NCBI GenBank assembly: GCA_020002185.1
Contig: CM034535.1
Span: forward strand, 71,148,612-71,212,611
DNA length: 64,000 nt
From: Paraescarpia echinospica
Taxonomy: Eukaryota; Annelida; Polychaeta; Sabellida; Siboglinidae
Direction of reading: 5' to 3'
Positions 37,940-51,445 of the stretch are shown here, piece by piece. The position numbers and the translations under genes are program-made. Within the stretch, counting starts at the first letter, position 1, and every line of letters begins with the position of its first letter. The notes under the pieces were generated by a model. The model was not told the DNA's origin. It saw only the letters and a list, made by a program, of their open reading frames with translations, and made no database searches.

Positions 37940-38605
37940 TTGTCACTGCTATGGTCAAGCGGGGGGCGTCGTGTCCTCTCCACCACAATCAGTGGGAGGA
38001 CACTCTTCCGATGGGCAGAAAATTTGGTAACTGAAGAGGAGGATAAGACCAAAGAGGTGGAGCACAACAAACCTTGGATATTTAACACCATACAACCAAA
38101 GACAAATAAGGAGAATGTCAACACCAAAGAAAGCAACATTAGACAACATACCATAAGTCTATCCTACATCAATAAGCTGTCTGAACAATTGGCAAGGATT
38201 TTAAAGTCTTTAGACATACCAGTGTACCACAAACCGATCAACACCCTGAGGTCCCTGCTGGTATACCAAAAAGACAAAACAGACAAGGCAACAAAGTGTG
38301 GGGTGGTATAAGATACCCAATGCCCAGAATGCGACCACCACTACATAGGAGAAACAGCGAGGGCTCTGGGCACACGATTTATAGGACATCTATCGTGTCG
38401 CCAACCCCTATCAGCGATAAGCGAACACAAGTTGAACACAGGCCACCAGTGTTCGATGAAAGATGTACAAACCTTAGACCTCGATGTGAACTAGCATAGG
38501 AGAAAGATCAAGGAGGCGATTAACAACTACTGGGGGAAGCCTTCACTGAACAGAGCCGATAACGAGGAGCTACCGCCAGTCATGCTCCAGCTTGTGTCAC
38601 AATGA
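37940..38605 (+). pseudogene. Penelope-like element, C-terminal part with GIY-YIG endonuclease
   Basis: One + frame from 37940 reads the RT-to-endonuclease linker (SLSYINKLSEQLARILKS, VYHKPINTLRS), then KCGVV, a TAA at 38309-38311, and in the same frame CPECDHHYIGETARALGTR, AISEHKLNTGH, a second stop near 38494, KIKEAINN, SLNRADNEELP. The CxxC-like pair, YIGET, SEH...GH and NRxxxxELP order is the Penelope GIY-YIG domain. The first stop falls in the GIY strand where Tyr is expected. The RT core is absent, so this is a dead, 5'-truncated fragment. Penelope elements are retroelements distinct from LINEs and LTR elements. Confidence 0.88.
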
Positions 38606-40264
<1,659 letters not shown>

Positions 40265-41177
40265 AGTGTGTTTATGTGTGCTCACGCAGACGTATGTGTC
40301 GGGGTGTGTTAGTGTTTAGTATGTGGGTGCGTGCGTACGCTGCGTGACGGTGCGCGTCTTTATACTTGTGTGCGTGTTTATCCCCGTCTGCTTTTAGACG
40401 CAGAACACAACAAGAAAGAAAACGAAGAAGACGAATAGAAACACAAGCGAAGGCTGACTGTAGGCATCAAGAAGTATGTTACAGGGCGTTTACGTACATG
40501 AATGGGAAGAATAATAAGCCACCGGACGTGACTCATCACCTCGTTTTTCTACACTCAGCACCCTTGACACCATTTTTTACCGCTAACGCCCTTTGCTTAT
40601 TCCCCAATCGCGTCAGGACACTTCACGTGTACGTGTGTCAAACAGGTGCCAGTTTTTCCCCGCACCCACTTCGGCGTTGTTCGAGCAGGAATCCGCCGTT
40701 TATAGTTTCGCAAATGATTTATCGGTGAGTCGTTAAAACATTTAACCCCCAGGGAAAACGCTGACGCTGCCGTCCCCTTATGTAACGCCACTCGGTTGAG
40801 ATCCGCGTGGAAGTTGTAGCGTGGCGTGAAGTTTGTCTCCGGACGCTGTCGTGTTAGCGGCGACGGGTCCGGACCTTATGAAGACGCAGACAGGGTCCAT
40901 CCTACGCAGTGAAGCCGATGTAATCGTATATATTACAAATAACTGCTCGTCTCACTGATCAAACGGTCATGAGCGTTGCACGTGTGACGTTTTTATTTGC
41001 CAGAATGGGCAGGGACAGATGCGGCCGTCTCGCGTTAAGTCGGCTCCGGTGTTTATGCCGTCTTCTCTTTCGGTTCCAGTAACGTTAATATGTTATTTTC
41101 TCAACTACTCGTGTTTTTTTCATTGTTTTATTGTTGCTGTAGTTGTTGTTTTCCCTGCTCTTGTTCGTAATTTTTTT

Positions 41178-41534
41178 GTAGTCAGACATGTCGTTGTGCT
41201 TGATATCACCATTGTTTCTGTTGTTGTTGTAGTCAGACATGTCGTTATGCTTGATATCACCATTGTTTCTGTTGTTGTTGTAGTCAGACATGTCGTTGTG
41301 CTTGATATCACCATTGTTTATGTTGTTGTTGTAGTCAGACATGTCGTTGTGCTTGATATCACCATTGTTTCTGTTGTTGTTGTAGTCAGACATGTCGTTG
41401 TGCTTGATATCACCATTGTTTATGTTGTTGTTGTAGTCAGACATGTCGTTGTGATTGATATCACCATTGTTTCTGTTGTTGTTGTAGTCAGACATGTCGT
41501 TGTGCTTGATATCACCATTGTTTCTGTTGTTGTT
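41178..41534. repeat. 51-bp minisatellite, 7 copies
   Basis: Units of 51 bp begin gtagtcagacatgtcgttgt at 41178, 41229, 41280, 41331, 41382, 41433 and 41484, with one or two substitutions each. The length is a multiple of three, so both strands look open (+ 41019-41579; minus 41085-41543). I see no reason to call a gene. Confidence 0.95.
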
Positions 41535-41639
41535 GCTCAACACTGCAACTGCCTGATGTTGATGATCATGTTGTTGTAAATGAGTAGCAGCTACTACTAG
41601 TGTTTCTACGCTACGTTGTTATTATCATCATTATTGTCG

Positions 41640-41800
41640 ACAAGGTTGTTGCTGTTGCTGTTGGTCCTGCTGCTGTTACTTGTGTTGCTAGTGTTGCTGC
41701 TGCTGTTGTTTCTGTTGTTGTTATTGCTGTTGTTGTTGTGTCATTGTGTATGCAGGTATTGTTAGCATTGTCGTTGTTGTTCTTACCGCCGCTGCTGATG
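41640..41800. repeat. TTG/CTG-rich degenerate triplets
   Basis: Irregular GTTGCTGTTGCTG-type triplets just after the 51-bp array. Low complexity. Confidence 0.7.
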
Positions 41801-42599
41801 ACAACAACGACTATCTACACATTTGGTGAGAGTGGTTGAAGCCGGAGATCGGCTAAATGGAACAAGTTCGTCGAAATATTACTGGAACGAAACAATGTTG
41901 AAACAAACCCACTAAATGACTCACATACGCTCCACCCGCTTTCTGCAAAGCTTCCTCTGCTGCCACTTGTCAACATTTTCAAACCATCCATGACAGGAAC
42001 CGCGTGTGAAGCAGGCGATACTTTACACGCGGATGGAGCCGTAAAAACCGAGTTGTCAGGATCAAGCTGTCGCAGCATATAATATGTAATGAGAACGCAC
42101 CACTGGGAATTGGAAAGAAAAACATATATGCTTCTTCTGTTTAACTCATCGCCGCGTTCGGTCATTCACCTTGATTTCGTCCAACCGCCCCGGTCGGAAA
42201 ACTAATGTGAACATGTCCAGACATGTTCAAACATAGAGTCTATCCAAAAATGTCCTGCAATTACGACAATGTACGAAAATGTCCGAATAAAACCTGGAAT
42301 GTACACATTATTTTTCAATATTGTCGATTAAAGTGGGCTGCACAGGTGAAACAAATGGAAAGGGGGACGGCGGACAAATAAAGCGAATGTCCCCAGAGTT
42401 GAGGGCAAGAGGAGAAGAGAAAGATCGCAACTAAGACAGGGAGGGCAGAGTGAAGAGATATTTGGCGGGATTGGGAGGGGAGAGAAGAAGTATAGCGAGA
42501 GATAGGGAAGTCACGGGAGGTGGAGACGACTGTGAAACCGGATCAGTGTCGGAAAAAGAACAAACGAAACGAGCAACATTATTTTGGCCAGCCTCATCC

Positions 42600-42860
42600 C
42601 AGACTTCAGGAACAAAGAGGACAGCAATAACCCCCAACGAGCACACGGACAAACTCTTCAAGAAGCAGATTTTACCATTAAGACAAATCTACGAATACAC
42701 GGTTGTTTTGTAAACAACAGAAAATCCACAACATATAGGACACGCCATGCTGAGTTATTGCATATAGACCTACCGATTTAAAAATAACTAACGTATTCTA
42801 AAAATCCATTACACACCAAGGTGTTAAACTATGTATTTGTAACATTTAAATATCAACTCA
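42600..42860 (+). pseudogene. LINE family B, C-terminal relic on + strand
   Basis: The + strand reads HTDKLFKK, LPLRQIYEYTVVL and then, after about 20 missing residues and a frame change, TYRTRHAELLH and a short tail. These match in order the end of the family B ORF2 at 47.2-48.1 kb (HTDQLFKK, LPIRKIYEYTVVL, HRTRNAELLH). Opposite orientation to the large B element. Confidence 0.8.
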
Positions 42861-43549
42861 ACATAATAAAAATATTAGTATCGTATATAGTGACTATTCA
42901 TTGTTGCAATCGTGCTGCTTGCATTTATGAGCAGAGTATTGTTGTGATTATTTCTGCTGTTTTTCTTTAACTGCACACTCTGCTTTCGTTTTGTTCAATT
43001 GATCTACTTGCCATGGAATTCCTACCGAGAGGGAAAATCAGCAAGAGGAAACTATAACAATATACGTATAACATGTACCATTGAACATATTGTATCATAG
43101 TTGTCTACACTAAGCCATCATCATCACAAATGTGAAATGCAATTTCTGCCAATGCCTCGTCCGTCCCTCCGCAATCAACAGGAGTCCCCATTATTTTTGC
43201 CGAATGGACCATCCTTTGCTCACATTGCCAAGTTACACGCAGCCGAGCGAATAATGGGGACATCGTTATCCATTCTACGTTGACTTGATGGAACTGTTCA
43301 GCTCATCTGAGTGTTTTTCAATGCAGAAGAAAAGTTGCATCGGCGGTGGAGGAGACAGGGATATTAATATATTAATCATCAAGTGATATTTCACAGGCGT
43401 CGAATTTAGTAACCGTGATATTAGCAATAACAAGGCATGAACGCACGTATCCCTCACCCTTAATGTGTCTAGGCTAAAGATTCACTGTTGTTTCCATGTG
43501 CCTAGTTCTACCATCTTGTTGAATGTTGTAGGTAGGTTCTGTCTCAACT
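42861..43549. other. Intergenic sequence, nothing recognised
   Basis: No coding or repeat feature identified apart from short ORFs. Confidence 0.4.
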
Positions 43550-43945
43550 GTTCAACGACATCGTATTGGAGCGCAGTGAACTCTCGACCAAGAGAACCCG
43601 GGTTCGGATCCTGTGCTGCGGTGTCGAACCTTGGGCAAGTTCGTTCACTCTGCTTACTCCAGTTCACGCAGTTGTATGAATGAGTACCTGGCTATAGACA
43701 GTGGTGGATAGTTGTGTACGACTATTCTTCGCGCATTAATTGCAGTGTGACTGCATGCTTCCCAGAGAATTCGAGATGGCGTTCGATTGAACAGGTCTGC
43801 CAGGGAGTAAAGTGTAAAGCGCATTGAGCGGTCCTGAGGACTGGACAGTGCGCTATATAAGAACAGGTCTGCCAGGGAGTAAAGTGTAAAGCGCTTTGAG
43901 CGGTCCTGAGGACTGGATAGTGCGCTATATAAGTACTTACCTTTA
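43550..43945 (+). mobile_element. tRNA-derived SINE copy 3 with 72-bp internal duplication
   Basis: tRNA-like head with a good box B (gggttcggatcc at about 43600), then tgtcgaaccttgggcaagtt, cagttcacgcagttgtatga and the gcgcattaattgca core, then a 3' end with agtgtaaagcgc and gcgctatataa. The last block is tandemly duplicated: 43789-43860 and 43861-43932 differ at about two bases. Best-preserved copy in the window. Confidence 0.85.
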
Positions 43946-44254
43946 CTTTTTATACTTTACATTCCATGACATAACAATCACTGTTCCGGAACAGGAAAAC
44001 AACGACCTTCTTTATAAGGAAAACGTTAGAACTTGGTTAAACTGTTCCTTATATCCGATGTCCCTTATAACCCTGGGTGAACAAAGCAATGCAAATCAGA
44101 ACGGCGATTTATAATTTGCTTTCTCATAAACGGATGTTCATTATATCATCTGTCCTTTTAGCGAAAGTCCACTGTATATTAAAACAACGTTATAGTAACC
44201 ATATCCTTCTCCTCCGACACACGCCATTATGTGTGTGTGTCCAGCAGGCATAGG

Positions 44255-44490
44255 GCAATTACCTTAGAAAGGTAATTAATTAAATGACAATTAACTCTGA
44301 TATTTTCCAATTAAATTAAACTAATTAACCTCACACATTTATCAGGTCAATTAAATTAAATTAACCTCCCAAATTGTACAATGAAATTAAATTAACAATT
44401 AACTTTCATTCAATTAACAATTAATTTCAATTAACTTCAATTAAATTACCAATTAACTTCAACCCAGTTAACCATTAATTTTAATACAAG
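44255..44490. repeat. AATTAA-rich degenerate repeat, copy 1
   Basis: After gcataggg, about 230 bp are dominated by AATTAA and TTAAATT words. It resembles 51890-52100 in the opposite orientation. Confidence 0.7.
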
Positions 44491-45200
44491 ACAAAAACAC
44501 CAAGGGGGTTAACTGGAACGTATCACCATTGAAACAAATGTCTAAGAGAGCAAGCCTGCTAATAAAGCATAGTTAAATTGTACAAATATATATAAAACTT
44601 CAAAGCAAATTAATTTCGATCATTTAAGGTAGAATATTGTGTTGCCAAATTGTGTTCACTTTTCACATTTATCTTTTGGGATTTTTTCATAAGGAATTAT
44701 GTCTAGAAAACCTCCAGACTCAAACACGTTCTACTTGGATGTGTACTAGAGTTAATGAAGCAGACTTGTGGCTGACAGTGGCAGAACTGACGGTGTCCAC
44801 AGCTACTGTTTGCTCAGAAGGTGGATTCGCACCTGTCAGTGCCCATGTGCCAATGTCCCCTCTATTCTTTAGCCAGGGTGTAAGGTACCACTAACTTATT
44901 TGTGTGTACCTGAACTCAGCTCAGAATATCCTCAAGATTACATAATAAAACTGTAGCACCTGGTCACGACACAGTTCACCCAGCACAATAATGACCCTGG
45001 CTGAACATTTGAGACTGTTGCTTGGACCTAAGTCAGTGCTATCTTTGATGTCAGTACTGTTGGGTCACTGACTGCTTCTAGTATACACAATGATCATCAA
45101 AGCTAATTATATATACTTAAAGCAGGTAAGTTGCAATAATAATAATAATGATTTATTACATAAACTATGATAACTACATAGATTGCCATGGTTTCTGTAA
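44491..45200. other. Intergenic sequence, nothing recognised
   Basis: Spacer before the LINE cluster. A short AATAAT run near 45136. No coding feature. Confidence 0.45.
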
Positions 45201-46985
45201 TTTAACAACAAGATTTAACAAGATTGCCACCCAGAGAATTAACTCTAGGTAGCAGGTGGACAAGGAAGCCCTTTGACTTATCGAGAGTCAGACCCTTTTA
45301 TCTATGTGTATCCCGCCCGTCTGAGGTATGTGTCGATTTTATTTTAAAACATATTCACGCTACTAGCACCCACACAATCAGCAGATAATCTGTTCCATTC
45401 ATTTACAGTCCTTTGTGAAAATGAAACCTTTCTTATATCTAATCTACTCTGCTCCTTTGCTAATGTAACTTCATGTCCTCTAGTCCTTCTATCTTTCTTA
45501 ACTGAAAAAAAAAAAATTCTATCAATATTTTCATAACCATTCAATATTTTAAACACTTCTGTCTGATCTCCTCTCAATCTCCTGGTCTCTAGTGTTGTTA
45601 AACCGCATTTTTTAGGCGTATTTCATAACTAAGATCCCTCAGTTTTGGTATCATTTTAGTTGCTCTCCTATGCATTCTTTCTAGCATATCTATGTCCTTA
45701 CTGCGATATGGCCTCCACGCTTGAATACAATATTCTAAATGAGGTCTAACTATTGTTTTGTACAGCGGTATTATTAGCTCTTTTTCCTTATACGTTATGT
45801 TTCGCCTAATTAATCCAAAGATTTGATTTCCCTTTGAAGCTGCAATTCCGCACTGCTCTGAAACCTTCATATCAGCACTAATGGTTAACCCTAAGTCCTT
45901 TTCTTTTACAGTAGTACTTAGTACAGTACCCCCATTATAAATTCTACCTCTTCGTTCCCATGTCCTGTGTGGAGGCATTTACATTTCCCAAAACTGAACA
46001 GCATTTGCCACTTTTCAGACCATTTGATCAACCTGTCAAGATCATCTTGTAAATGCTGTCTATCTCCATCACTTTTAATCCTTCTAAACATTTTTGTATC
46101 ATCCGCAAATTTCAACACCTTGCTTGTTATTCCATCATCGAAATCGTTGATATATATTAAGAATAATATAGGTCCTAATACTGATCCCTGTGGTACCCCA
46201 CTCAATACCGATTTCCAGTTTGAAGCCTCCCCATCAACTACTATACGTTGTCTTCTGTCAATCAGCCATTGTTCTATCCAGTTTATTATACCATTTCCTA
46301 TGCCATGGGCCTTTAGTTTCAGCAGTAATCTTTGATGTGGTACTTTGTCGAAAGCTTTTTGAAAATCTAAGTATACGATATCTACTGGTGATCCCTCATC
46401 TACCCACTTAGTGATGTCTTCCAAAAAACATAACATATTTGTTAAGCATGACCTCGCTTTAAAAACAACATGTTGAGATGGGTTTATTAAGTTTTGTTTA
46501 ACAAGAAAATCCACCAAGCGATCTTTAATTAGTCTTTCTAATTATTTGCAAATCACTGATGTTAAACTCACTGGTCTATAGTTCTCTGACTTGTTTCTCG
46601 AACCTTTTTTAAATAACGGTATAATGTTTGCCTCTTTCCATTCTAAAGGAACCACTCCCTCTTCTAACGACAAATTGAAAACTGTTGCAAGCGGTACGCT
46701 AATTTGTTCTACAATGTCCAGTAGTAGTTTGGGTGGAATCCCATCCACTCCAGGTGATTTATTATCCTTCATAGCCCTTATTTTCTTAGCTACCATTTCC
46801 TAAATAGTCTGAATCTGCCCCCTTGAACTTAGCCTCTGGTACTGGCAGTGAACTAATATCTTCTCTGGTAAACACTGAACTAAAGTACTCATTCAGGTCT
46901 TCTGCCATTAAGACTCCCTCTGATATTATATTTCCAGCACTATCTTCTAGAGGACCGACCTTATCTTGAACTTTCTGTTAGCTTC
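45201..46985 (-). mobile_element. LINE family A, longest copy (RT domain, no endonuclease)
   Basis: Minus-strand pieces in order: 46796-46542 (KKIRAMKDNKSPGVDGIPPK, PLEWKEANIIPLFKKGS, NYRPVSLTS), 46517-45918 (LDFQKAFDKVPHQR, GVPQGSVLGPILFLIYIND, FADDTKMF, IKWSEKWQM), 45978-45598 (KEKDLGLTISADM, LIRRNITYKEKELIIPLYK, LEYCIQAWRPY, RRATKMIPKLRD) and 45577-45344 (GHEVTLAKEQSRLDIRK, TVNEWNRL). The RT thumb and linker are thus present with about three breaks. Upstream text to 46985 resembles the inter-domain linker (ISEGVLMAEDLNEYFSSVF). Endonuclease and ORF1 are missing, so the copy is 5'-truncated. The 3' tail is at 45201-45223. Confidence 0.93.
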
Positions 46986-47209
46986 GAACATACGCATAAA
47001 AACTAATGAGGGTATAAGTCCACGAATGGCTGATTAGCCCTCACAATACATGTGATAAATACGTAAATTTCATGGTGCAAGATAACAATTTGTATGATTG
47101 AAGAAAGAAGAAAAACAGAAACATGAATCACAACAGCACTATTTTCATGATTACTTCATTTAAAATAGCAACAAAGAATGCTACTTATATAAGTCATTAA
47201 TATTATTTA

Positions 47210-48801
47210 CTAACAAAAAATTCTTAGTTGACGTTTAAACGTTGCTAATGCATAATTACAATTACTATCCACTGTTGTCGCCATATAGTTCCATAATTTA
47301 ACACCTCGATATCTAATGGTTTTATATAATACATTACTTTTTGAAATCGGCACATGTAGTAATTCTGCGTTGCGTGTCCTATGTTCGTGTAGTTCGTTAT
47401 TTCTAATGAACATCCTTGTCATAACTGACGGAAACATATTCTTAACGATTTTGTACATAAACAGCACAACCGTGTATTCGTAGATTTTTCTTATTGGTAA
47501 AATGGACAGCTTCTTGAAGAGTTGGTCTGTGTGCGCTCTGTATGGAGCTGACATAATTAACCGAATTGCATACTTTTGCAATTTGAATAAAGAACTAAGA
47601 TGTGTATTATATGCTCCTCCCCACACTTCGACACAATACGTTAGATATGGATATAAAAATGTATTGTATAACGTTACAAGGGATGATCTACTCAGGGTTT
47701 TTCTAGCTTTACTTATAATTCCAAAGGCTTTACCTATTTTAGATTTTATATACTGTATATGAAAAGTCCAGGACAAATTAGCATCGATTAAAATTCCTAA
47801 GAATTTTGTGTTTTCTACTTGAGTAATTTGTAGTCCATCAATAAGGATGGCAATTGGATTGGATACCTTTTTATTTACTGATTTGAAGACAATAAAATGT
47901 GTTTTACTGATATTTAAAGATAGTTTATTACTCTTTAACCAAATAATTAATTTTTGCAGTTCATGATTCATCACAGTTTCTAGCTCGCTAAGACTGTTAC
48001 CATTGACAAAAACATTTGTATCATCAGCAAATATAATAAGAAATAGGATATCTGATACATTAACAATGTCGTTAATATAGATTAAGAATAACAGTGGGCC
48101 TATGGGACACCACAGCATATAGACTGAATGTTCGATTTTATTCCATCAAATAAAACATACTGCGTTCTATTAGACAAATAACTTTCCAGCCAGGCAAGTG
48201 CTCTTCCTCTAATGCCGTAATGTTCTAGTTTATTAAGTAATATTTTATGGTCAACTGTATCGAAAGCTTTACTGAAGTCCAGAAAAACTCCTAGTAAGTA
48301 GTCACCATTATTTATGGCTGTGGAAATTTTGTCTACTAGTTGCACAAGAGCCATGTTTGCGGAATGCTTCTTCCTAAATCCAAACTGGTAATCATATAAG
48401 ATGTTATGTTTGTTTATGAAAGATGTTAATCTGTTGTACATTATTTTTTCTAGAACTTTAGAAAAAACTGGCAAAATCGATATTGGACGGTAATTGTTTA
48501 CGAGTGTCTTGTCACCGCCTTTGTATATCGGGATCACTTTTGCTCTTTTCAGGTCGTCTGGAAAAATACCTTTAGTTAACGACAAGTTAATAACATGTGT
48601 TAAAGGAAGTAAGAAAGTATGATATGTTAATTTAACAATATGTGGAGTTATTAAGTCCCAACCAGGGCTTGATATTTTTAGATCTTTGATTATAGTTTCT
48701 ACTTCATTCAGTTCAACTGGGGAGATAAATATTGTATGGAAGTTTCGATGCTTAATATATATTGACGGGTCAATACCATCTTTGGTAATCTTTTCAGCCA
48801 A
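47210..48801 (-). pseudogene. LINE B ORF2 reverse transcriptase part
   Basis: Two pieces: 48801-48100 (SSPGWDLITP, KRAKVIPIYKGGD, NNYRPISILPVFSKVLEKIM, FLDFSKAFDTVDH, CCGVP) and 48118-47210 (GPLLFLIYIND, IIFADDTNVFVNG, IWLKSNKLSLNISKT, KFLGILID, TLYNTFLYPYLTYC, ending LATFKRQLRIF). The FADD catalytic motif is intact. At about 48100-48118 the GVPQGSxLGP motif has lost roughly 13 bases, removing QGS and shifting frame, which inactivates the copy. Confidence 0.9.
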
Positions 48802-49274
48802 CGATGGTCCAACCTTAACATAATAGTTATTGAAGTAATTGGCAATTACCTTTTTATCAGTTATTAATTGATTATTAATAGTTATCTTCGGAGATTGGGG
48901 AGGTTTTTTATTTTTATTGATTATTTGCTTAATAAATTGCCATGATTTCAGAAGATTTGATTGATTTTGCTTTAATAACTGTTGATAGTGATTTTTTTCT
49001 GCTCTTCTTAAAATTGAGTTAAGCTTATTGCGGTATGCTTTATAGTTAGTTTCATTAGTAAGGGTAGGTGCTTTTTGTAGTAGGCGAATAGTTTATTTTT
49101 AAATTTTATGGAGGTCTTCAGCCCATGTGATAGCCATGGTTTCCTATTACTGTATTTTTGTTTAATCTTTACTTCAGGAAAGCAGTTAAGATAATGCTTA
49201 CCAAACTGTGAATAGAAAGCAGCATATGCATTATTTGGTCATCAAGCTCAGAAGTAACAAGAGACCAGTCAGCA

Positions 49275-50522
49275 TTAGTTAGTTATGTTCTGATCGGTAT
49301 AAAACCTCTTAGTTATGTATGTTGTGTTTACATAAGTTGAACAACTATTGTTATCGACATAGAAGACAGGAAAATGATCTGATATATCTGTATATAGTAT
49401 ACCAGAACAGGTTTCTGTGCTATTTATAGTTAGGTTATTAGTGAAAATGTTGTCAATAAGTGTGGCAGAAATAGCAGTTACTCTAGTTGGCTTGCTAATG
49501 AGAGGAATATATGACATGGTATACATACATTCAAGAAATTCTGAGCTAGGTACATGTTTATCCACATTTAGCAGATTGATATTGAAATCACCCATGAGAT
49601 AACACAGGCAATTCTCTTTATAGATATTTTTAAAAATAGCATGCAAGATTGAGGTGAATACATTGATGTCTTTGTCTGGCGGCCTGTACACAACTCCTAT
49701 AATAACGTTCCTTTTATATGTAAATATACCTTTGTCCAACTCAATAAATACACACTCTATATCTTCATTACTTTTGTCTAAATCTTCTCTTCGTTTGTAG
49801 AGAAGCGAATCTTTTATGCAGACCGCCACGCCACCACCCTTTTTATTGTTTCTGTAGTTATTTACCATATGGTATCCTGCAATGTTATAAGTATCAACAT
49901 TGCTTTCATGCAGCCACGTTTCAGAGAATCCAATTATTGAAAAAGAGTGATTGAGATTGGCAAAGTAATTTCCAAATTGTTGGTGGTGGCGAGGCATACT
50001 TCTGATATTGACATGAACAATAGAGAATGTGATATCTGTTACACCAATTTGTATGCATGACTTATTAAAGGTATCTTCTATATGGTAATTACACTTATTC
50101 ATGTTTTGAGTGAATTCACAATAGTAATTTGTATCTGGATCAGAGTTAAATAGGATGTCTGTATCTGACTCACTGTTGATTTCAGACGGTACGAAAGCTT
50201 TCTTTTCTAGTTCTTGGAATGAGAAAGAAATATTAACATGGATCCAACTTTCAGATATGGCATCTATAAATTCACAGTCATTGTCGAGATGATTGTATGG
50301 AAAAATGTTAGACATACATTTTATACAATACCAATACTCACAGTAATCTCGATTATTTTGTTTGTTCAATACTGTGATACAATTAATATGATAATACCCT
50401 TTACAGGTAATGCATTGTAGTACAGTGGAGCAACTATGCACTCTCTTTTTACATATTTGGCAAAAGCCTTTATCTCTATCCATTATCGATCGGTGTAAAC
50501 ATATGTTCTTGCTGTGATTCAA
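49275..50522 (-). CDS. LINE B ORF2 N-terminal part: PHD-like finger plus APE endonuclease
   Basis: Open for 415 codons. A C4HC3 pattern (C21, C24, C37, C40, H45, C48, C66, C69) resembles a PHD finger. The endonuclease follows with VNIRSM, GFSETW, GGGVAVCI, GVVYRPP, MGDFNINLL, TLIDNIFTN and SDHFPVF, the conserved blocks of apurinic-like LINE endonucleases with their catalytic Glu, Asp, Asn and His. It nicks target DNA to prime reverse transcription. The frame stops after the endonuclease; the linker to RT continues in other frames over 49275-48801. Confidence 0.88.
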   Translation of the reverse strand: MNHSKNICLHRSIMDRDKGFCQICKKRVHSCSTVLQCITCKGYYHINCITVLNKQNNRDYCEYWYCIKCMSNIFPYNHLDNDCEFIDAISESWIHVNISFSFQELEKKAFVPSEINSESDTDILFNSDPDTNYYCEFTQNMNKCNYHIEDTFNKSCIQIGVTDITFSIVHVNIRSMPRHHQQFGNYFANLNHSFSIIGFSETWLHESNVDTYNIAGYHMVNNYRNNKKGGGVAVCIKDSLLYKRREDLDKSNEDIECVFIELDKGIFTYKRNVIIGVVYRPPDKDINVFTSILHAIFKNIYKENCLCYLMGDFNINLLNVDKHVPSSEFLECMYTMSYIPLISKPTRVTAISATLIDNIFTNNLTINSTETCSGILYTDISDHFPVFYVDNNSCSTYVNTTYITKRFYTDQNITN

Positions 50523-50749
50523 AGAGTGCTAAAAGAATTAGTGAGTAATTCATAGTACGTAACTCGTAGGAATAGAGCAAGGTGAATGTCATTACTATCA
50601 ACATACATGTATGTTAATTTCACCAATTTGTATGTAATAGAATCATGATCTCCATTAGTAGTGTATGTGCTGCACGATAGACAAATACATATACACGTTG
50701 TGTAAATGATGTCAAATGTCATACCATTAATGGCATACAGCGAGTCCAG

Positions 50750-51445
50750 CGTTAGACAGCCAGTTTGGCGAGTTCCGATTGGTTCTTGATTTGGACGACC
50801 CGGTTGGAAGTGTCCCGTATCAGTATATTCCCATCTACAGTCCAAACGTCATTTAGTTTGCCGGTCTTTTTGGCCTTGCGGCACTCGTAAAGTAGGTGTG
50901 ATCTTCGCTTCGTGAGGTCGTCGTTAATTTATACCGGGTGGGATGTCGGTGTCGCTGACGGTCCTGGGGCTGGTTGCTCGTATTTAATGTGTTTCCGTGC
51001 GGCGTCTCGTTCGATATGTCGCGAACTTGATGAGGATCGGACGTGTCTTACCTGGGAGCTTTGGGCCAACACGATGTATGCGGTCTACTTCCTCCACCGT
51101 CAGTGGTGGTAGAAGCGCCGAATTCATTACACTTAGTGTCTCCTCGAGTACGTCCTCGCCCTCCCTTTCGGGAATCCCCGAAATGCGCAGAGAGTTGCGC
51201 CTGGAATATTGCTCGAAGGCGTCCGCCTTCTCTTCAAGGTCTACAACACGATCTCGGAGATCGGCGATCTGCTTGTCTTTAGCTCCGACTATTCTTCTGA
51301 GGTCAGCAACTTCCTGTCTCAGTTCGTTGACCAGAATTTCCTTGAGCTTATTTGCGACCTTGGGGTCGCACAGTGCCTCAAAAAGACCAGATGAGAAATC
51401 GACTTCTTTTTCTGTCGCCGTCGATGACCCCCTAGATCGACCCAT
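50750..51445 (-). pseudogene. LINE B ORF1 (coiled-coil, L1 ORF1p-like)
   Basis: ORF at 51445-50984 (153 codons) starts MGRSRGSST and has a heptad-like coiled coil at about residues 35-80, then LEEKADAFEQYSRRNSLRIS and GIPEREGEDV, a Pro/Glu segment and DRIHRVG with RPILIKFA. This is the layout of L1 ORF1p-like chaperones (coiled coil then RRM). After a stop, another frame reads INDDLTKRRSHLLYECRKA, GKLNDVWTVDGNI and NQSELAKLAV to a stop at about 50750, the expected C-terminal domain. ORF1 is therefore split by a frameshift or stop. Confidence 0.8.

Noticed and set aside
41019..41579. Genes on both strands over the 51-bp repeat
   Set aside because: Openness follows from the unit length being a multiple of three.
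41815..42165. 116-codon minus ORF and an overlapping + frame
   Set aside because: Both plausible-looking but neither recognised; no splice sites or repeats support a call.
43590..43625. Functional tRNA gene from the box B-like sequence
   Set aside because: No full cloverleaf could be drawn by eye, and the sequence continues into a SINE body shared by other copies.
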